From: Chloroflexota bacterium
GTDB lineage: Bacteria > Chloroflexota > Anaerolineae > J102
Length of the DNA stretch: 28,196 nt
Assembly: GCA_013152695.1 (NCBI GenBank)
Contig: JAADFV010000391.1
Coordinates: 1 to 28,196, forward strand
Direction: 5' to 3'
A program made the translations under genes and the position numbers. The notes below the pieces were generated by a model. It saw nothing but the letters and a program-made list of their open reading frames with translations, was not told the DNA's origin and searched no databases. This document shows, in pieces, positions 1-7,851 of the stretch (position 1 is the stretch's first letter; each line of letters begins with the position of its first letter).

Positions 1-448
1 GGTTCCAGGCGACGTCGAAGTCCACCGTCCCGGCGGCGTAGTTGGTTTTGAGATAGCGGTCGATCTCGAAGCCATCGCCGAGGAAGACAATGTCGACTTT
101 GGCGCCGGTTTTTTCTTCGAAGAGCTTGATGGAGTCGTACATGGTTTCGTAGGGCTGGCCGCCGATGTTGGCCATGCGGATGGTGATGCCGGACAGGTCT
201 TTATCCAGACCCGCATAGGTGGCACGGCCATCCGGCCCCGTCATGGGTTCATTCGCCGCCGCTGGCGCCTCTGTGGCCACCGCAGCCGGGGCTTCTGTGG
301 GAGCAGGAGCTTCTGTAGCCGCCGGCGCTGTCGTGGGAGCGGCGGGCGCTTTCGTGGGTTCTGCTTTGTTGCCGCCACAGGCCGCGAGCACCAGCAATAG
401 CATCGCCAGCACCGACAATAACATGAAGTAATTCTTTTTCTGCTTCAT
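1..448 (-). CDS. ABC transporter substrate-binding lipoprotein, family 1 type (N-terminal part, runs off left edge)
   Basis: Only the first ~149 residues are in the window. The protein starts MKQKKNYFML, has a hydrophobic signal segment and a lipobox LAAC at about residues 21-24. It should therefore be exported, diacylated on that Cys and anchored outside the membrane. A low-complexity linker rich in Ala, Pro, Thr and Glu (repeats of the type TEAPA) spans roughly residues 30-68. The mature domain follows with ITIRMANIGG and SIKLFEEKTGAKVDIVFLG, typical of extracellular solute-binding proteins of family 1 that capture sugars or oligosaccharides. The start is ATG at 448 with an AGAGGAG ribosome site about 10 bases upstream. 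It is the last gene seen of the sugar operon, and its permease genes would lie to the left. The linker style is common in Chloroflexota. The ligand cannot be read from the sequence. Confidence 0.88.
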   Translation of the reverse strand, partial: MKQKKNYFMLLSVLAMLLLVLAACGGNKAEPTKAPAAPTTAPAATEAPAPTEAPAAVATEAPAAANEPMTGPDGRATYAGLDKDLSGITIRMANIGGQPYETMYDSIKLFEEKTGAKVDIVFLGDGFEIDRYLKTNYAAGTVDFDVAWN

Positions 449-481
449 AAGAGTTCTTCTCCTCTGAGCGAGCAGGGTGGA

Positions 482-498
482 TGCCAAATTTTTTGGCA
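482..498. promoter_or_regulatory. Perfect inverted repeat upstream of the ABC lipoprotein gene
   Basis: Seven-base arms TGCCAAA and TTTGGCA are separated by TTT, 34 bases upstream of the lipoprotein start. In RNA it forms a small hairpin without a U-tract on the minus strand, so it does not look like a terminator. It could be an operator for a sugar regulator or an mRNA-stabilising hairpin that raises the level of the binding-protein message. The 130-base gap holding it has no clear -35/-10 pair that I can defend. Confidence 0.4.
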
Positions 499-580
499 AG
501 ATAGGGGTGATGGTGCGATTTGATGTATCATGTCATGTGCTTTACCTCCCCGATAGAAGCGGCGGGGCGATGTGCGACCG

Positions 581-1315
581 TCAATAGGTGAGAGTGGAGA
601 GTTTTTCGACCCAGGCCTGCGTCATGATGCGCCACATGCGCTCGCCCGCATCCTCACTGGCGCGGCTGGCGTCGCTGTCGGCGGTGTGTGTGTACCAGGG
701 TGCATTGCTGCTCAATTTGTCTTGTTCGACCCATTCGGGATGGGCGGCCATCATCAGCGAAGTCTCATAAAAGCCGGCGTGGTCGGCCATCTCCAGGCCC
801 TGCGCCGCGGCCTCGGGCAGGATGGAGGGCCAGACCTGAATGCGTTCGAAAACATGATCATCGGCGCTGAGGGGCGCTTTTCCCCACCAACCATCGCCGC
901 GTGCGGCGTGGCTCTGTTCGAAGATAACCTCGGCCGCGGCCTGACGGATGGCCAGCGATTCCGGCCCCTCCAGCCCCTGGTGGTGCACCCCAACGATGAT
1001 CCGATGCCAACCCATGTCCCAGAATGCGGTCAACACATCCTTCACGTGTCGCCCGAAGCGCTCGGTGGAGACATCGACGGAGCCAAGCTCGGGGCCGGTA
1101 ACGGCGTAGCTGGCCGGGCCATACCAGAAGGGTGGGGCCACGACGCTGCGCACTTGCCCGGCTACCCGCGCCAGCAAGGTCTCGGTGATGATGACGTCGG
1201 TGCCCAGCGGCAGGTGGGGCCCATGATATTCGATGCAGCCGGTGGGGACCAGGAGGGGCCACTTCTCTTCGATGGCTTTTTTGAGTTGGTGGGGTAGGAG
1301 GTGTTGGAGTCGCAT
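581..1315 (-). CDS. Creatininase-family amidohydrolase
   Basis: The protein has 244 residues, a normal length for the creatininase (creatinine amidohydrolase) family of metal-dependent amide hydrolases. The family metal-binding pattern is visible: VPTGCIEYHGPHLPLGTD at about residues 23-40 gives Glu, two His and Asp, a His pair occurs in GVHHQG near 110, and the late Glu lies in HAGFYETSLM near 184. The usual NGHGGN loop is replaced by VHHQG, so the substrate pocket is unlikely to be that of true creatininase. Known family members act on creatinine and, in cofactor pathways, on formamide-type substrates. It lies 47 bases downstream of a UroD-like gene, apparently in the same operon, so a role in processing an amide or cyclic intermediate of sugar breakdown is possible. 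That role is inference. Confidence 0.85.
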   Translation of the reverse strand: MRLQHLLPHQLKKAIEEKWPLLVPTGCIEYHGPHLPLGTDVIITETLLARVAGQVRSVVAPPFWYGPASYAVTGPELGSVDVSTERFGRHVKDVLTAFWDMGWHRIIVGVHHQGLEGPESLAIRQAAAEVIFEQSHAARGDGWWGKAPLSADDHVFERIQVWPSILPEAAAQGLEMADHAGFYETSLMMAAHPEWVEQDKLSSNAPWYTHTADSDASRASEDAGERMWRIMTQAWVEKLSTLTY

Positions 1316-1362
1316 GAGTGACGTGGTGCGTGGGGGTTGGCTTGGCGATGAGACTGTGCGGG

Positions 1363-2541
1363 TCAGCTCAGATCAGGAATATCGTACTCGCCCAGTTGCA
1401 GTGGGTACTGGCCGTACTCGCGCACAAGCTTGACCACGTAGTCGTAGCTGTGCCCGGAGATATCGCTGGCCACGGAGTGATCGGACTGAAAGATGAAGCC
1501 GCCGCCTTTAGCGGCATTGAGCTTTCTAAGTACGACCGCTTTAAGCTGTTCGTCGTCGTACTCAGACCACTCCATGACATTCATGTTGCCGCAGAAGGCG
1601 ATGTCGTGCCCGTACCGGCGCCGCAGCTCGACGACATCCAGGCCCGCCTTGGCTTCCAGGGGGTTGTAAGCGTCGATGCCGATCTCGATGAAATCTCCAA
1701 AAATACGCTTGACGTTGCCGCAGCCATGGTAAATGACGGGAAGATCGTTAGCGTGACAGATGTTCACCATCTCCTGGAGGTAGGGTTTGTAATGCGCCCG
1801 CCACCAGGCCGGGGCGAAGAAAATATCCTTTTTGTAGGCGACGTCGCCCCAGATCACCATGCCATCCAGGAGGCCCTCGGCGGCCTCGATCTGGGCCTTG
1901 AGCATTTCTATGGCAAACTCATTGCTGCGTTCGACGAATTTGGCGAAGCGCTCGGGATAGAGTGCTATCCACAGCAGGTTGTTTTCCGGCCCGACCAGCC
2001 GTACCATCATTTCGTTGGCTTCACAGATGCTGCCATAGACGGGAAAGTCGGGATAAATGGATTTTACGGTCTCGATCCAGGGGGGTGAATCCCGTTCGAA
2101 ACCATCGCCAACGCCGGCGAGCTGATTATCACCGCGACTGAAATAACGGCGCTCGTCCCAGGGATCATCGAATACGAACGCCTCGGCTTTTTCGATGGTG
2201 TTCGTCCCAAACTCGATGAATTCCGGCATGGGATCTTTGAATTTCTTGCGCAGGATCGCCTCGAATCCTGTCCTGACGACGACCTCTTCCTCGTTCTCCT
2301 TCAGAGTCTCGAAGGCTTTGATGTGCGGGTCCATGTTGGGGATGGTGACCTGCCAATCGAGATCGTAATAGGTGTAGGGGCTGGTGTCTGACGCCAATCC
2401 CAGTTCTTCACGCCAGCGCTTCAGAAAATTACCCCAGAAGAAATCGCTGATGGGCACGCGATCCGCCTCCTCGTGCCGTAGTGTTTTGTTCATGCGTTCC
2501 AGTTTAACGAGTGCATTGGCTGTTCTTTGCATAATCATCAT
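1363..2541 (-). CDS. UroD-superfamily protein with HxC...C zinc-ligand pattern
   Basis: This 392-residue protein belongs to the uroporphyrinogen decarboxylase/methyltransferase superfamily (TIM barrel). The N-terminal family signature LRHEEADRVP is at about 21-30. It carries YHGCGN (His272, Cys274) and AFCGN (Cys317), so an H-x-C...C set like the zinc site of MtaA/MtbA-type methylcobamide:thiol methyltransferases may be present. The other UroD-like proteins in this operon lack the complete set. The spacing from the second to third ligand is shorter than I recall for MtbA, so equivalence needs a structural alignment. It probably does not make coproporphyrinogen, because no haem genes are nearby and the neighbours are sugar genes. 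The start could be 2541 or the ATG at 2532, which has an AGGA eight bases upstream. It follows the mutarotase gene after a 93-base gap with a hairpin. Confidence 0.85.
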   Translation of the reverse strand: MMIMQRTANALVKLERMNKTLRHEEADRVPISDFFWGNFLKRWREELGLASDTSPYTYYDLDWQVTIPNMDPHIKAFETLKENEEEVVVRTGFEAILRKKFKDPMPEFIEFGTNTIEKAEAFVFDDPWDERRYFSRGDNQLAGVGDGFERDSPPWIETVKSIYPDFPVYGSICEANEMMVRLVGPENNLLWIALYPERFAKFVERSNEFAIEMLKAQIEAAEGLLDGMVIWGDVAYKKDIFFAPAWWRAHYKPYLQEMVNICHANDLPVIYHGCGNVKRIFGDFIEIGIDAYNPLEAKAGLDVVELRRRYGHDIAFCGNMNVMEWSEYDDEQLKAVVLRKLNAAKGGGFIFQSDHSVASDISGHSYDYVVKLVREYGQYPLQLGEYDIPDLS

Positions 2542-2606
2542 CCTGTTTGGGAACCTGAAGGGGTCGGGGAGCAGTCAAACGGGAAACCGGTAGACCTGTT
2601 CACTTG

Positions 2607-2620
2607 GCCGGTTTTCCGGC
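2607..2620. promoter_or_regulatory. Intercistronic hairpin between mutarotase and UroD-like genes
   Basis: GCCGG-TTTT-CCGGC is a perfect five-base-pair tetraloop stem. A wider imperfect pairing also exists between 2581-2590 (GGGAAACCGG) and 2608-2617 (CCGGTTTTCC). There is no following U-tract on the minus strand. It may be an RNA processing or stability element that sets different levels of the flanking cistrons. Confidence 0.35.
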
Positions 2621-2634
2621 TTAGCAATATCGCC

Positions 2635-2958
2635 TCAATCCGTATGGAAGACTTCCTCCATCTCGGCCCACCATTCGCCCTCGGAACGGGTTTCCAACGG
2701 TTGCTGCAGGGGCATCATAATGTCCCACCATTCCTGCGTTTTGGGATCAGCCGCCATTTTCGCCATGTCGGCGGCAAAATCATCACCGACATACTCGAAA
2801 TAGGCGAAGAGCAGGCCATCTTTGAAATAGATGGAGTAATTTCGGATGTTGCACTCCCGGATCATATCCAGGATTTCAGGCCAGACGGCAGCGTGGTGCT
2901 TTTTGTACTCATCCAGTTTGTCAGGCTTAACGCCGATAAGTTGACCGTGACGAATCAT
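2635..2958 (-). CDS. rhaM: L-rhamnose mutarotase family protein
   Basis: The protein has 107 residues, close to the 104 of E. coli RhaM, and begins MIRHGQLIGVKPDKLDEY. This family interconverts the alpha and beta anomers of L-rhamnose (some relatives act on L-fucose or other sugars) in the cytoplasm. Tyr18 and His22 stand at the same positions as the E. coli active-site Tyr and His, and the Trp pair in QEWWDIM at 77-78 matches the substrate-binding Trp pair. The motifs AAVWPEI and NYSIY are also family features. The gene lies between two UroD-like genes, 21 bases after the upstream one. It is the best clue that the operon handles a 6-deoxyhexose or a derivative. No rhamnose isomerase, kinase or aldolase is in the window. 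Confidence 0.9.
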   Translation of the reverse strand: MIRHGQLIGVKPDKLDEYKKHHAAVWPEILDMIRECNIRNYSIYFKDGLLFAYFEYVGDDFAADMAKMAADPKTQEWWDIMMPLQQPLETRSEGEWWAEMEEVFHTD

Positions 2959-2979
2959 GTGATTTCTCCTTGTATAAGG

Positions 2980-4284
2980 TTAGATTCCGAATGCTTCGAC
3001 CGCCTCGAACATAGCGACGATGTTCGAGGGCGGTACGTCGGGGAGGATATTATGAACGGTGTTGAAAACGTAGCCACCCCCGGGCATAAAAATCTCGAGC
3101 AGTTCCGTGACGTGATCCTTCACCTCCTCAGGCGCAGCCTGATTCAACACGTCCCGCGTGTTCGCTCCCCCACCCCAAAAGGTGACATCCTGGCCGAATT
3201 CTCGCTTCAGCCTTGCCGGCGCCATGTCCCGGCTGTTGATCTGCACGGGATTGAGGATCTCGAAGCCGGCGTCGATGAGATCGGGAATCACCCGGTAGAT
3301 GGAACCGCACGAATGCAGGAAGGTGTGCATTTGGCTATGTTCTTTGACATAGTCGCAGAGGATTTTGTGCCGCGGTTTGAACAGCTTGCGGTAGATCCTG
3401 GGATCCATGAAGGGGCCCTGATTCGTGCCCAGGTCATCGCCGAAGCGGATGATATCGACGACATCGCCCACGGCGTTGCAGACGTTTTCGAGGGTAGCGA
3501 GATGAATCTCCAGCAGGGCGTCGAGCAGGCGTTCCACCTCATCCGGTTGCAAAAGCAAATCCATCAGGAAGTTGTCCAGCCGCCGCAGGAAGGTGCCCCA
3601 CTCGAACAGGTTGCAACCCGCCACCACGATCAGGGCTTTGTCTGTATTTTCCCGCAGGGCGATAGCTTTTGCGCGCAGTTGTTGCCAGAAATCAGGCTCG
3701 CCGGCGTGGTCCCAGGGGCTGTGGACCAAACCGGCCCACAGGACTTTGGGCATGACGGCGGGCAGATCGCCATAATCGGAGGGATAGCCATCAAGGTAGG
3801 GGAAGTACGTCTGGTCGTAAAATGTGGCGTGAGGAGGGCGTTTGGCGATGAGCGTGCCGTCGGGAGAGAGGGCTTCTAAGGTGCCATCGGCAAGCCGCAG
3901 CGGCTGAAACCAGGCCGGGTATTGGACCTGGGGCCCGTTAGGCAATTCGATGTCATACCAGTCTTCGTCTTCGGTGTTGAATAGGCGGCCGATATCTACG
4001 GCGTCAACATGGAAGCGTTCCAGAATGTCCTCTTCGGGTTGGGCGAGTTCCTGTACGACATCGTAGACGCGAGTATGGCCTCCCTCGATGCCAAGATACT
4101 CTTTAAGATTGTGGTAGGCAATGGCCGAGATGCCGGAGCTGGGCGTAGCCCCCAGATCGACAGGGACCCGATCCGGCTGTTGGTGATTGATGCTGGCCAG
4201 CACGCGTTCACGAGAAGTCATTCCGCCATTATTGGCCACTGCTTTGCTCCTGGGAATCGGAAAGAATGGATGTTTGGCCGTCAC
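2980..4284 (-). CDS. UroD-superfamily protein with incomplete zinc-ligand set
   Basis: This is a TIM-barrel UroD-like protein of 434 residues from a GTG at 4284. The ATG at 4221 gives MTSRERVLASINHQQPDRVP, which lines up with the start of its relatives and may be the true start (413 residues). Family signatures are NHQQPDRVPVDLG near the N-terminus, RFGDDLGTNQGP at about 280-291, FLHSCGS at about 322-328 and the C-terminal MPGGGYVFNTVHN. The HSC pair is kept, but the position of the third ligand reads TFWGGGAN with no Cys. Zinc-dependent thiol methyl transfer of the MtaA type is therefore unlikely unless another residue serves. It sits 87 bases (or 150 from the later start) after the preceding UroD-like gene and 21 bases before the mutarotase. 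The substrate is unknown. Confidence 0.85.
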   Translation of the reverse strand: MTAKHPFFPIPRSKAVANNGGMTSRERVLASINHQQPDRVPVDLGATPSSGISAIAYHNLKEYLGIEGGHTRVYDVVQELAQPEEDILERFHVDAVDIGRLFNTEDEDWYDIELPNGPQVQYPAWFQPLRLADGTLEALSPDGTLIAKRPPHATFYDQTYFPYLDGYPSDYGDLPAVMPKVLWAGLVHSPWDHAGEPDFWQQLRAKAIALRENTDKALIVVAGCNLFEWGTFLRRLDNFLMDLLLQPDEVERLLDALLEIHLATLENVCNAVGDVVDIIRFGDDLGTNQGPFMDPRIYRKLFKPRHKILCDYVKEHSQMHTFLHSCGSIYRVIPDLIDAGFEILNPVQINSRDMAPARLKREFGQDVTFWGGGANTRDVLNQAAPEEVKDHVTELLEIFMPGGGYVFNTVHNILPDVPPSNIVAMFEAVEAFGI

Positions 4285-4371
4285 AAGCCGCCGCCGGAAC
4301 CATTTGGGTGCATTCGAAATGAGTTAGTCCGGACCTGCGGGAGGTACCAACGGGTTTTGAACACAGCCGAA

Positions 4372-5445
4372 TCATTGCTTGTACCCACCCTGGTCCCGAA
4401 GGGTTTCGTATACGATGATCACGTTTTCGACCGGCGTTTCCGGGAGTAGGAAATCATGGCTGGGGGAGCACACATAGCCACCGTCGGGCATCATGACTTT
4501 CAGGGCGTCGAGGGTCAATTGTCTGGCCGCGGCGACAGTGCCCTCGATGAGTACTTGCGTGTCGATGCCGCCCATGAAGGTCAACTCTTTCCCGAAGTCT
4601 CGCTTCAGTCCCTCAAGCTCCATGCCGGAGGTGAAAGGCTGCACCGACTGGATGCCATCCATGCCGATGGCGATCAGGTCGGGCAGGAAGATGCGGATCG
4701 AGCCGTCGCAGTGGAGCACCACCAGCTTGTCGTATTCATGTCCCAGATCGACGAAGCGCTTGAGTTGTGGCAACACGAATCGACGGAATAGTTGTGGGCC
4801 TATCAGCGGCCCTGTCTGCGCACCCAGATCGTTGCCGATGAAGAAGATGTCGATGGCGTCGCCGCTGGTCTGGAAAATGTGACGGCTGACGGCCAAATAG
4901 TAATCAGCGGTCTTGGTCATGATGGCATCTACGATCTGGGGATTGTCATACATTTGGTAGATCAACCCATCGAAATCCAGCAAATCAATGGCGTCGTGCC
5001 AGAATGGCGCCCATTCCCCCCCCAGGATGGCGAATTCACCACCCCATTGCCGGGCTTCCTGACGAATCTGGGAGACGTCCATCCAATCGGGGTCGGGCCA
5101 GGGGAAGGCCAGCACCTCTGCCAGGGGGGCATCTTTGAGGAGAGGAGGCGTGAGGGGCATGCCCCATCCGTAGCCGTGGCGTTCGATGCCAAAAGGCGAG
5201 CGCCACGTGGCTGCGGGAGATAGCATTTGATCCGGGCTGCGCTCGGGGGGGCCGGCGTAGGTGGCGAACACACGACGGAAGTCATCGCCCAGATAGTGCA
5301 GCAGGGCTTCGTCGTCGGATAGCCCCAGGTGGTCTCGGGCCAGCGCTTTCCATTCGGGGGAAGCGCCCAACCAGCAGGGAACGTGATCGGGTTCTTCGTG
5401 CCTGAAAGCGGTGAACACGCGTTCCCGAGATGTTAGCGATCTCAT
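4372..5445 (-). CDS. UroD-superfamily protein, translationally coupled to the LacI-UroD fusion gene
   Basis: The protein has 357 residues, the usual length of a single UroD barrel. It starts MRSLTSRERVFTAFRHEEPDHVP, which carries the family signature. Other landmarks are FFIGNDLGAQTGP (about 201-213), VVLHCDGS (His245, Cys246), TFMGGIDT (about 289-296, no Cys) and MMPDGGYVCSPSHD near the C-terminus. The H-x-C pattern is altered to H-C-D and the third ligand is absent, so a canonical zinc site is not evident. The ATG overlaps the stop of the upstream fusion gene in the four bases ATGA (5442-5445), which suggests translational coupling and matched amounts of the two proteins. The reaction is not known. 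Its place next to a LacI regulator suggests sugar-related metabolism, not tetrapyrrole synthesis. Confidence 0.85.
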   Translation of the reverse strand: MRSLTSRERVFTAFRHEEPDHVPCWLGASPEWKALARDHLGLSDDEALLHYLGDDFRRVFATYAGPPERSPDQMLSPAATWRSPFGIERHGYGWGMPLTPPLLKDAPLAEVLAFPWPDPDWMDVSQIRQEARQWGGEFAILGGEWAPFWHDAIDLLDFDGLIYQMYDNPQIVDAIMTKTADYYLAVSRHIFQTSGDAIDIFFIGNDLGAQTGPLIGPQLFRRFVLPQLKRFVDLGHEYDKLVVLHCDGSIRIFLPDLIAIGMDGIQSVQPFTSGMELEGLKRDFGKELTFMGGIDTQVLIEGTVAAARQLTLDALKVMMPDGGYVCSPSHDFLLPETPVENVIIVYETLRDQGGYKQ

Positions 5446-7688
5446 GATTGGAGTATCCTGGTGGGATCTGAGGCGTAGTCGGGGGAAAGATGGCGGCCGT
5501 ATTTTTGCGCTGCTTTGGTCATCGTTACAAAATTTCCTGGGGCGATATCGTCGGTGATCGCTCCCGATACACCAAACATGTAGCCGCCCCCGGGAGTCAA
5601 TTGGGCGCAGGTTTCTTTCACCCGTTGTGTGATATCCTCCTGGCTGCCTTGCCGCAATGCCGAGGCGGGAAAGCCGCCGGCGAATACAAGTTTGCCCTTC
5701 CAGGTTTCCTTGTACGCCCGCAGATCATTGTTCCCCGGAGAGGATGGATGAATGATGTCGAAGCCGATGCTGTGGAGCAAGGGCAGAAGGTGCTCGATGC
5801 TGCCGGGGGTGTGGATGGCGACGGGGAGTTCGTGATCTTTCGCCGGCGCAATCAGGGATCTCATGCGCTGTGAATAAATATCCGTCAGCATCTCAGGATC
5901 GATCAGGGGACCGGCCTCATGGGCGATCTCGTCTTTCACCAACACGAATGAAATCTCACCGGCGAAGCGATCGCAGACAGCGCGCATCACCCGTTCCTGG
6001 CGTCCGAGCAGGATGTCCATCAGGCGAGCAAAAAAGAAATGATCGGTGAAAAGTGAGCTGTTTTTGCTGTGCCCCGCGGCTCGCAGGGCGCATTCAAAGA
6101 AGGAGTCGAAGCTGACGAAGACACCGAGCTTAGAGCCATCTGTCGCTCGCAGATGGCGTTCAAGTTCATTGAGATAGTCGGCAATGACAATCGGTTTTTC
6201 CAACCGATCGAGGTCCGCCCAGGTTTTGATGCATCCATCGTCTGCCTGACGGGCGTCGTTGCGGCGCAGGTTGGCGTTGCTGGTTTGCCACGAAAGGTCG
6301 CACAAGATAGCATCCAATCCCATGCGTCGGGCAAATTCAGCCCGATCTTCCGGTATGATCTCCGGCTCCCTGATCCCATTCTTTGCCTGAATAAGTCTAC
6401 ATTTTCGTCCCAGCACGTATTCGTACAGGCTGGGACTGCTGATAGCGAATTCAACATGGGGCGCACGGTCTGATTCCTGGAAGCGTAGAGCGGCGTCGAT
6501 GCGATTGACATCCGGCTTCTTATAGGCTGTGGGCACGGCTCTGTTTCTGGAGGCGGCGAGAGCGGCGTCATTGAGCTGAGCCGTCACCAGGCTGAGCTCG
6601 TGCGGTGTCAGCGGCCTGACCAGTTCGACGCGCTCATACGCTTCACTTCGCATGGGGAGGTTGAGCGTGACCTGATTGGGGTCTGCCAGTGTGCTGCCAC
6701 ATGAGTGACGAACGATCATACGCGTAGGCAAAACCACATGGCGGGGGGGAGGAGGCTGCTCGCTCCCCAGGCGGCTGAGAAGCAGTTGGGCGGCATTGGC
6801 TCCGAGGTCGTAGGCAGGCTGCACCACCACGGTAAGAAACGGAAACAGGCGGGAGGTGTTGGGGAGGTCATCAAAGCAGACCAATGCCATGTCCTGGGGG
6901 ACGCGTAAACCGTGGGCGTCCAGGGCATCGATAACGCCCACGGCGATCACGTTGTTGGCGGCGAAGATAGCGGTTGGCCTTGCGGTGGTTTCCAGCAACT
7001 GGTGGGTGAGGCGTTCGCCAGAGATGGAGCGGTATTCACCCGTTCTTATGAGCCTGGGATCGACGGGGAGGCCGGCTTCGGTCAGGGCGATGCGGTAGCC
7101 GATGATGCGGTCGGTCGCTGTCGAGGTATTCAGGGGACCGCTGATCATGGCGATGCGTTTGTGCCCCAAGCTGATGAGATGTTTGACCAAAGTGCGCGAC
7201 GCGGCTATGGAGTCGCCGCTCACCGTGTCTACATCCCAATCATCGATGTGGCGGTCCATGACCACGGTGGGGACGTCGCGGTGCCTCAGCAATGCCAGAT
7301 TCTCGGCATTGCTGTCGTGAGGTGCGATGATGACGCCATCGACGCGCTGACTGACGACAACTTCCAGACAATGTCGCTGTTTGGCGGCGTTTTCGTCGGT
7401 GTTGTAGAGGAAGACGGAGTAGCCATGGCTCTGCGCCGCGTCCTCGATGCCGCGCGCCATCGTGGTCCAAAAAGCGTTTTGGATGTCGGGCACAATCAAT
7501 GCCAGCGTCTTGGTGCGTTTTGATCGCAGACTTTGAGCCGCCCCGCTGGGCATGTATCCTAACTCCTTGATTGCTTCCTTCACCTTGGCCTTGGTCGCTG
7601 CACTCACATTGCTTGCATGGTTAATCACCCGGGAAACAGTAACCGGGGAGACGCCTGCTTGTTTTGCTACATCGCTGATGGTCGTCAT
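5442..7688 (-). CDS. LacI-family transcriptional regulator fused to a UroD-superfamily domain
   Basis: The chosen start is the ATG at 7688, with GGCAGGAAG just upstream, which gives 748 residues. An in-frame extension to 7730 exists but precedes the conserved DNA-binding start. Residues about 3-50 form a LacI helix-turn-helix (TISDVAKQAGVSPVTVSRV) with the hinge helix after it. Residues about 60-330 are a complete periplasmic-binding-protein-like effector domain, seen in LALIVPDIQNAFW, DGVIIAPHDS, AANNVIAVG and CFDDLP, closing with IVRHSCGS where ordinary LacI proteins end. A linker of about 70 residues follows. From about residue 404 a second complete domain of about 345 residues begins NRIDAALRFQESDRAP, continues with KDEIAHEAGPLIDP and ends with LTPGGGYMFGVSG, all UroD landmarks. 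Where relatives have HxC it has IHTPG, and where they have the third Cys it has FAGG, so the zinc ligands are gone. It likely represses its own operon and may sense or process the pathway ligand through the second domain. Confidence 0.9.
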   Translation of the reverse strand: MTTISDVAKQAGVSPVTVSRVINHASNVSAATKAKVKEAIKELGYMPSGAAQSLRSKRTKTLALIVPDIQNAFWTTMARGIEDAAQSHGYSVFLYNTDENAAKQRHCLEVVVSQRVDGVIIAPHDSNAENLALLRHRDVPTVVMDRHIDDWDVDTVSGDSIAASRTLVKHLISLGHKRIAMISGPLNTSTATDRIIGYRIALTEAGLPVDPRLIRTGEYRSISGERLTHQLLETTARPTAIFAANNVIAVGVIDALDAHGLRVPQDMALVCFDDLPNTSRLFPFLTVVVQPAYDLGANAAQLLLSRLGSEQPPPPRHVVLPTRMIVRHSCGSTLADPNQVTLNLPMRSEAYERVELVRPLTPHELSLVTAQLNDAALAASRNRAVPTAYKKPDVNRIDAALRFQESDRAPHVEFAISSPSLYEYVLGRKCRLIQAKNGIREPEIIPEDRAEFARRMGLDAILCDLSWQTSNANLRRNDARQADDGCIKTWADLDRLEKPIVIADYLNELERHLRATDGSKLGVFVSFDSFFECALRAAGHSKNSSLFTDHFFFARLMDILLGRQERVMRAVCDRFAGEISFVLVKDEIAHEAGPLIDPEMLTDIYSQRMRSLIAPAKDHELPVAIHTPGSIEHLLPLLHSIGFDIIHPSSPGNNDLRAYKETWKGKLVFAGGFPASALRQGSQEDITQRVKETCAQLTPGGGYMFGVSGAITDDIAPGNFVTMTKAAQKYGRHLSPDYASDPTRILQS

Positions 7689-7718
7689 GCACTTCCTGCC
7701 TCGACAATCAAGGGTGAA

Positions 7719-7755
7719 GAACGATTCCAAGAAACGATATCATGAAATCGATTCC
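7719..7755. promoter_or_regulatory. Candidate LacI-type operators with central CG
   Basis: GAAATCGATTCC at 7744-7755 is a near-perfect palindrome centred on CG, with core AATCGATT. A related half-degenerate copy GAACGATTCC lies at 7719-7728, and GAAACGATAT lies between them. LacI-family operators are typically CG-centred palindromes. The 7744 site falls directly at and after the predicted transcription start of the promoter at 7765-7793, a position that suits repression of the operon by its first gene product. Confidence 0.5.
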
Positions 7756-7764
7756 ATTCACCAT

Positions 7765-7793
7765 AGCATACATGAATTTTTGCCTCTTGTCAA
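7765..7793 (-). promoter_or_regulatory. Sigma70-type promoter of the LacI-UroD operon
   Basis: On the minus strand a consensus -35 TTGACA (7793-7788) is followed after 17 bases by -10 TATGCT (7770-7765). The predicted start of transcription is near 7758, which leaves a leader of about 70 bases before the ATG at 7688. The CG-centred palindrome at 7744-7755 overlaps the initially transcribed region. Confidence 0.65.
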
Positions 7794-7851
7794 GACCCAA
7801 ATGCTTTGGCCATGCTTTTGGGGGGCTTCCATCTGGGGCATCCGGCAGCCC

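Noticed and set aside
572..2088. Plus-strand open frames opposite the creatininase and UroD-like genes
   Set aside because: Both overlap genes with full family signatures on the minus strand and have no ribosome sites or recognisable domains.
2527..3879. Long plus-strand open frame of 450 codons
   Set aside because: It is the complement of the mutarotase and a UroD-like gene, both of which have clear family motifs. The plus-strand frame shows no recognisable protein, and GC-rich coding DNA often leaves the opposite strand open.
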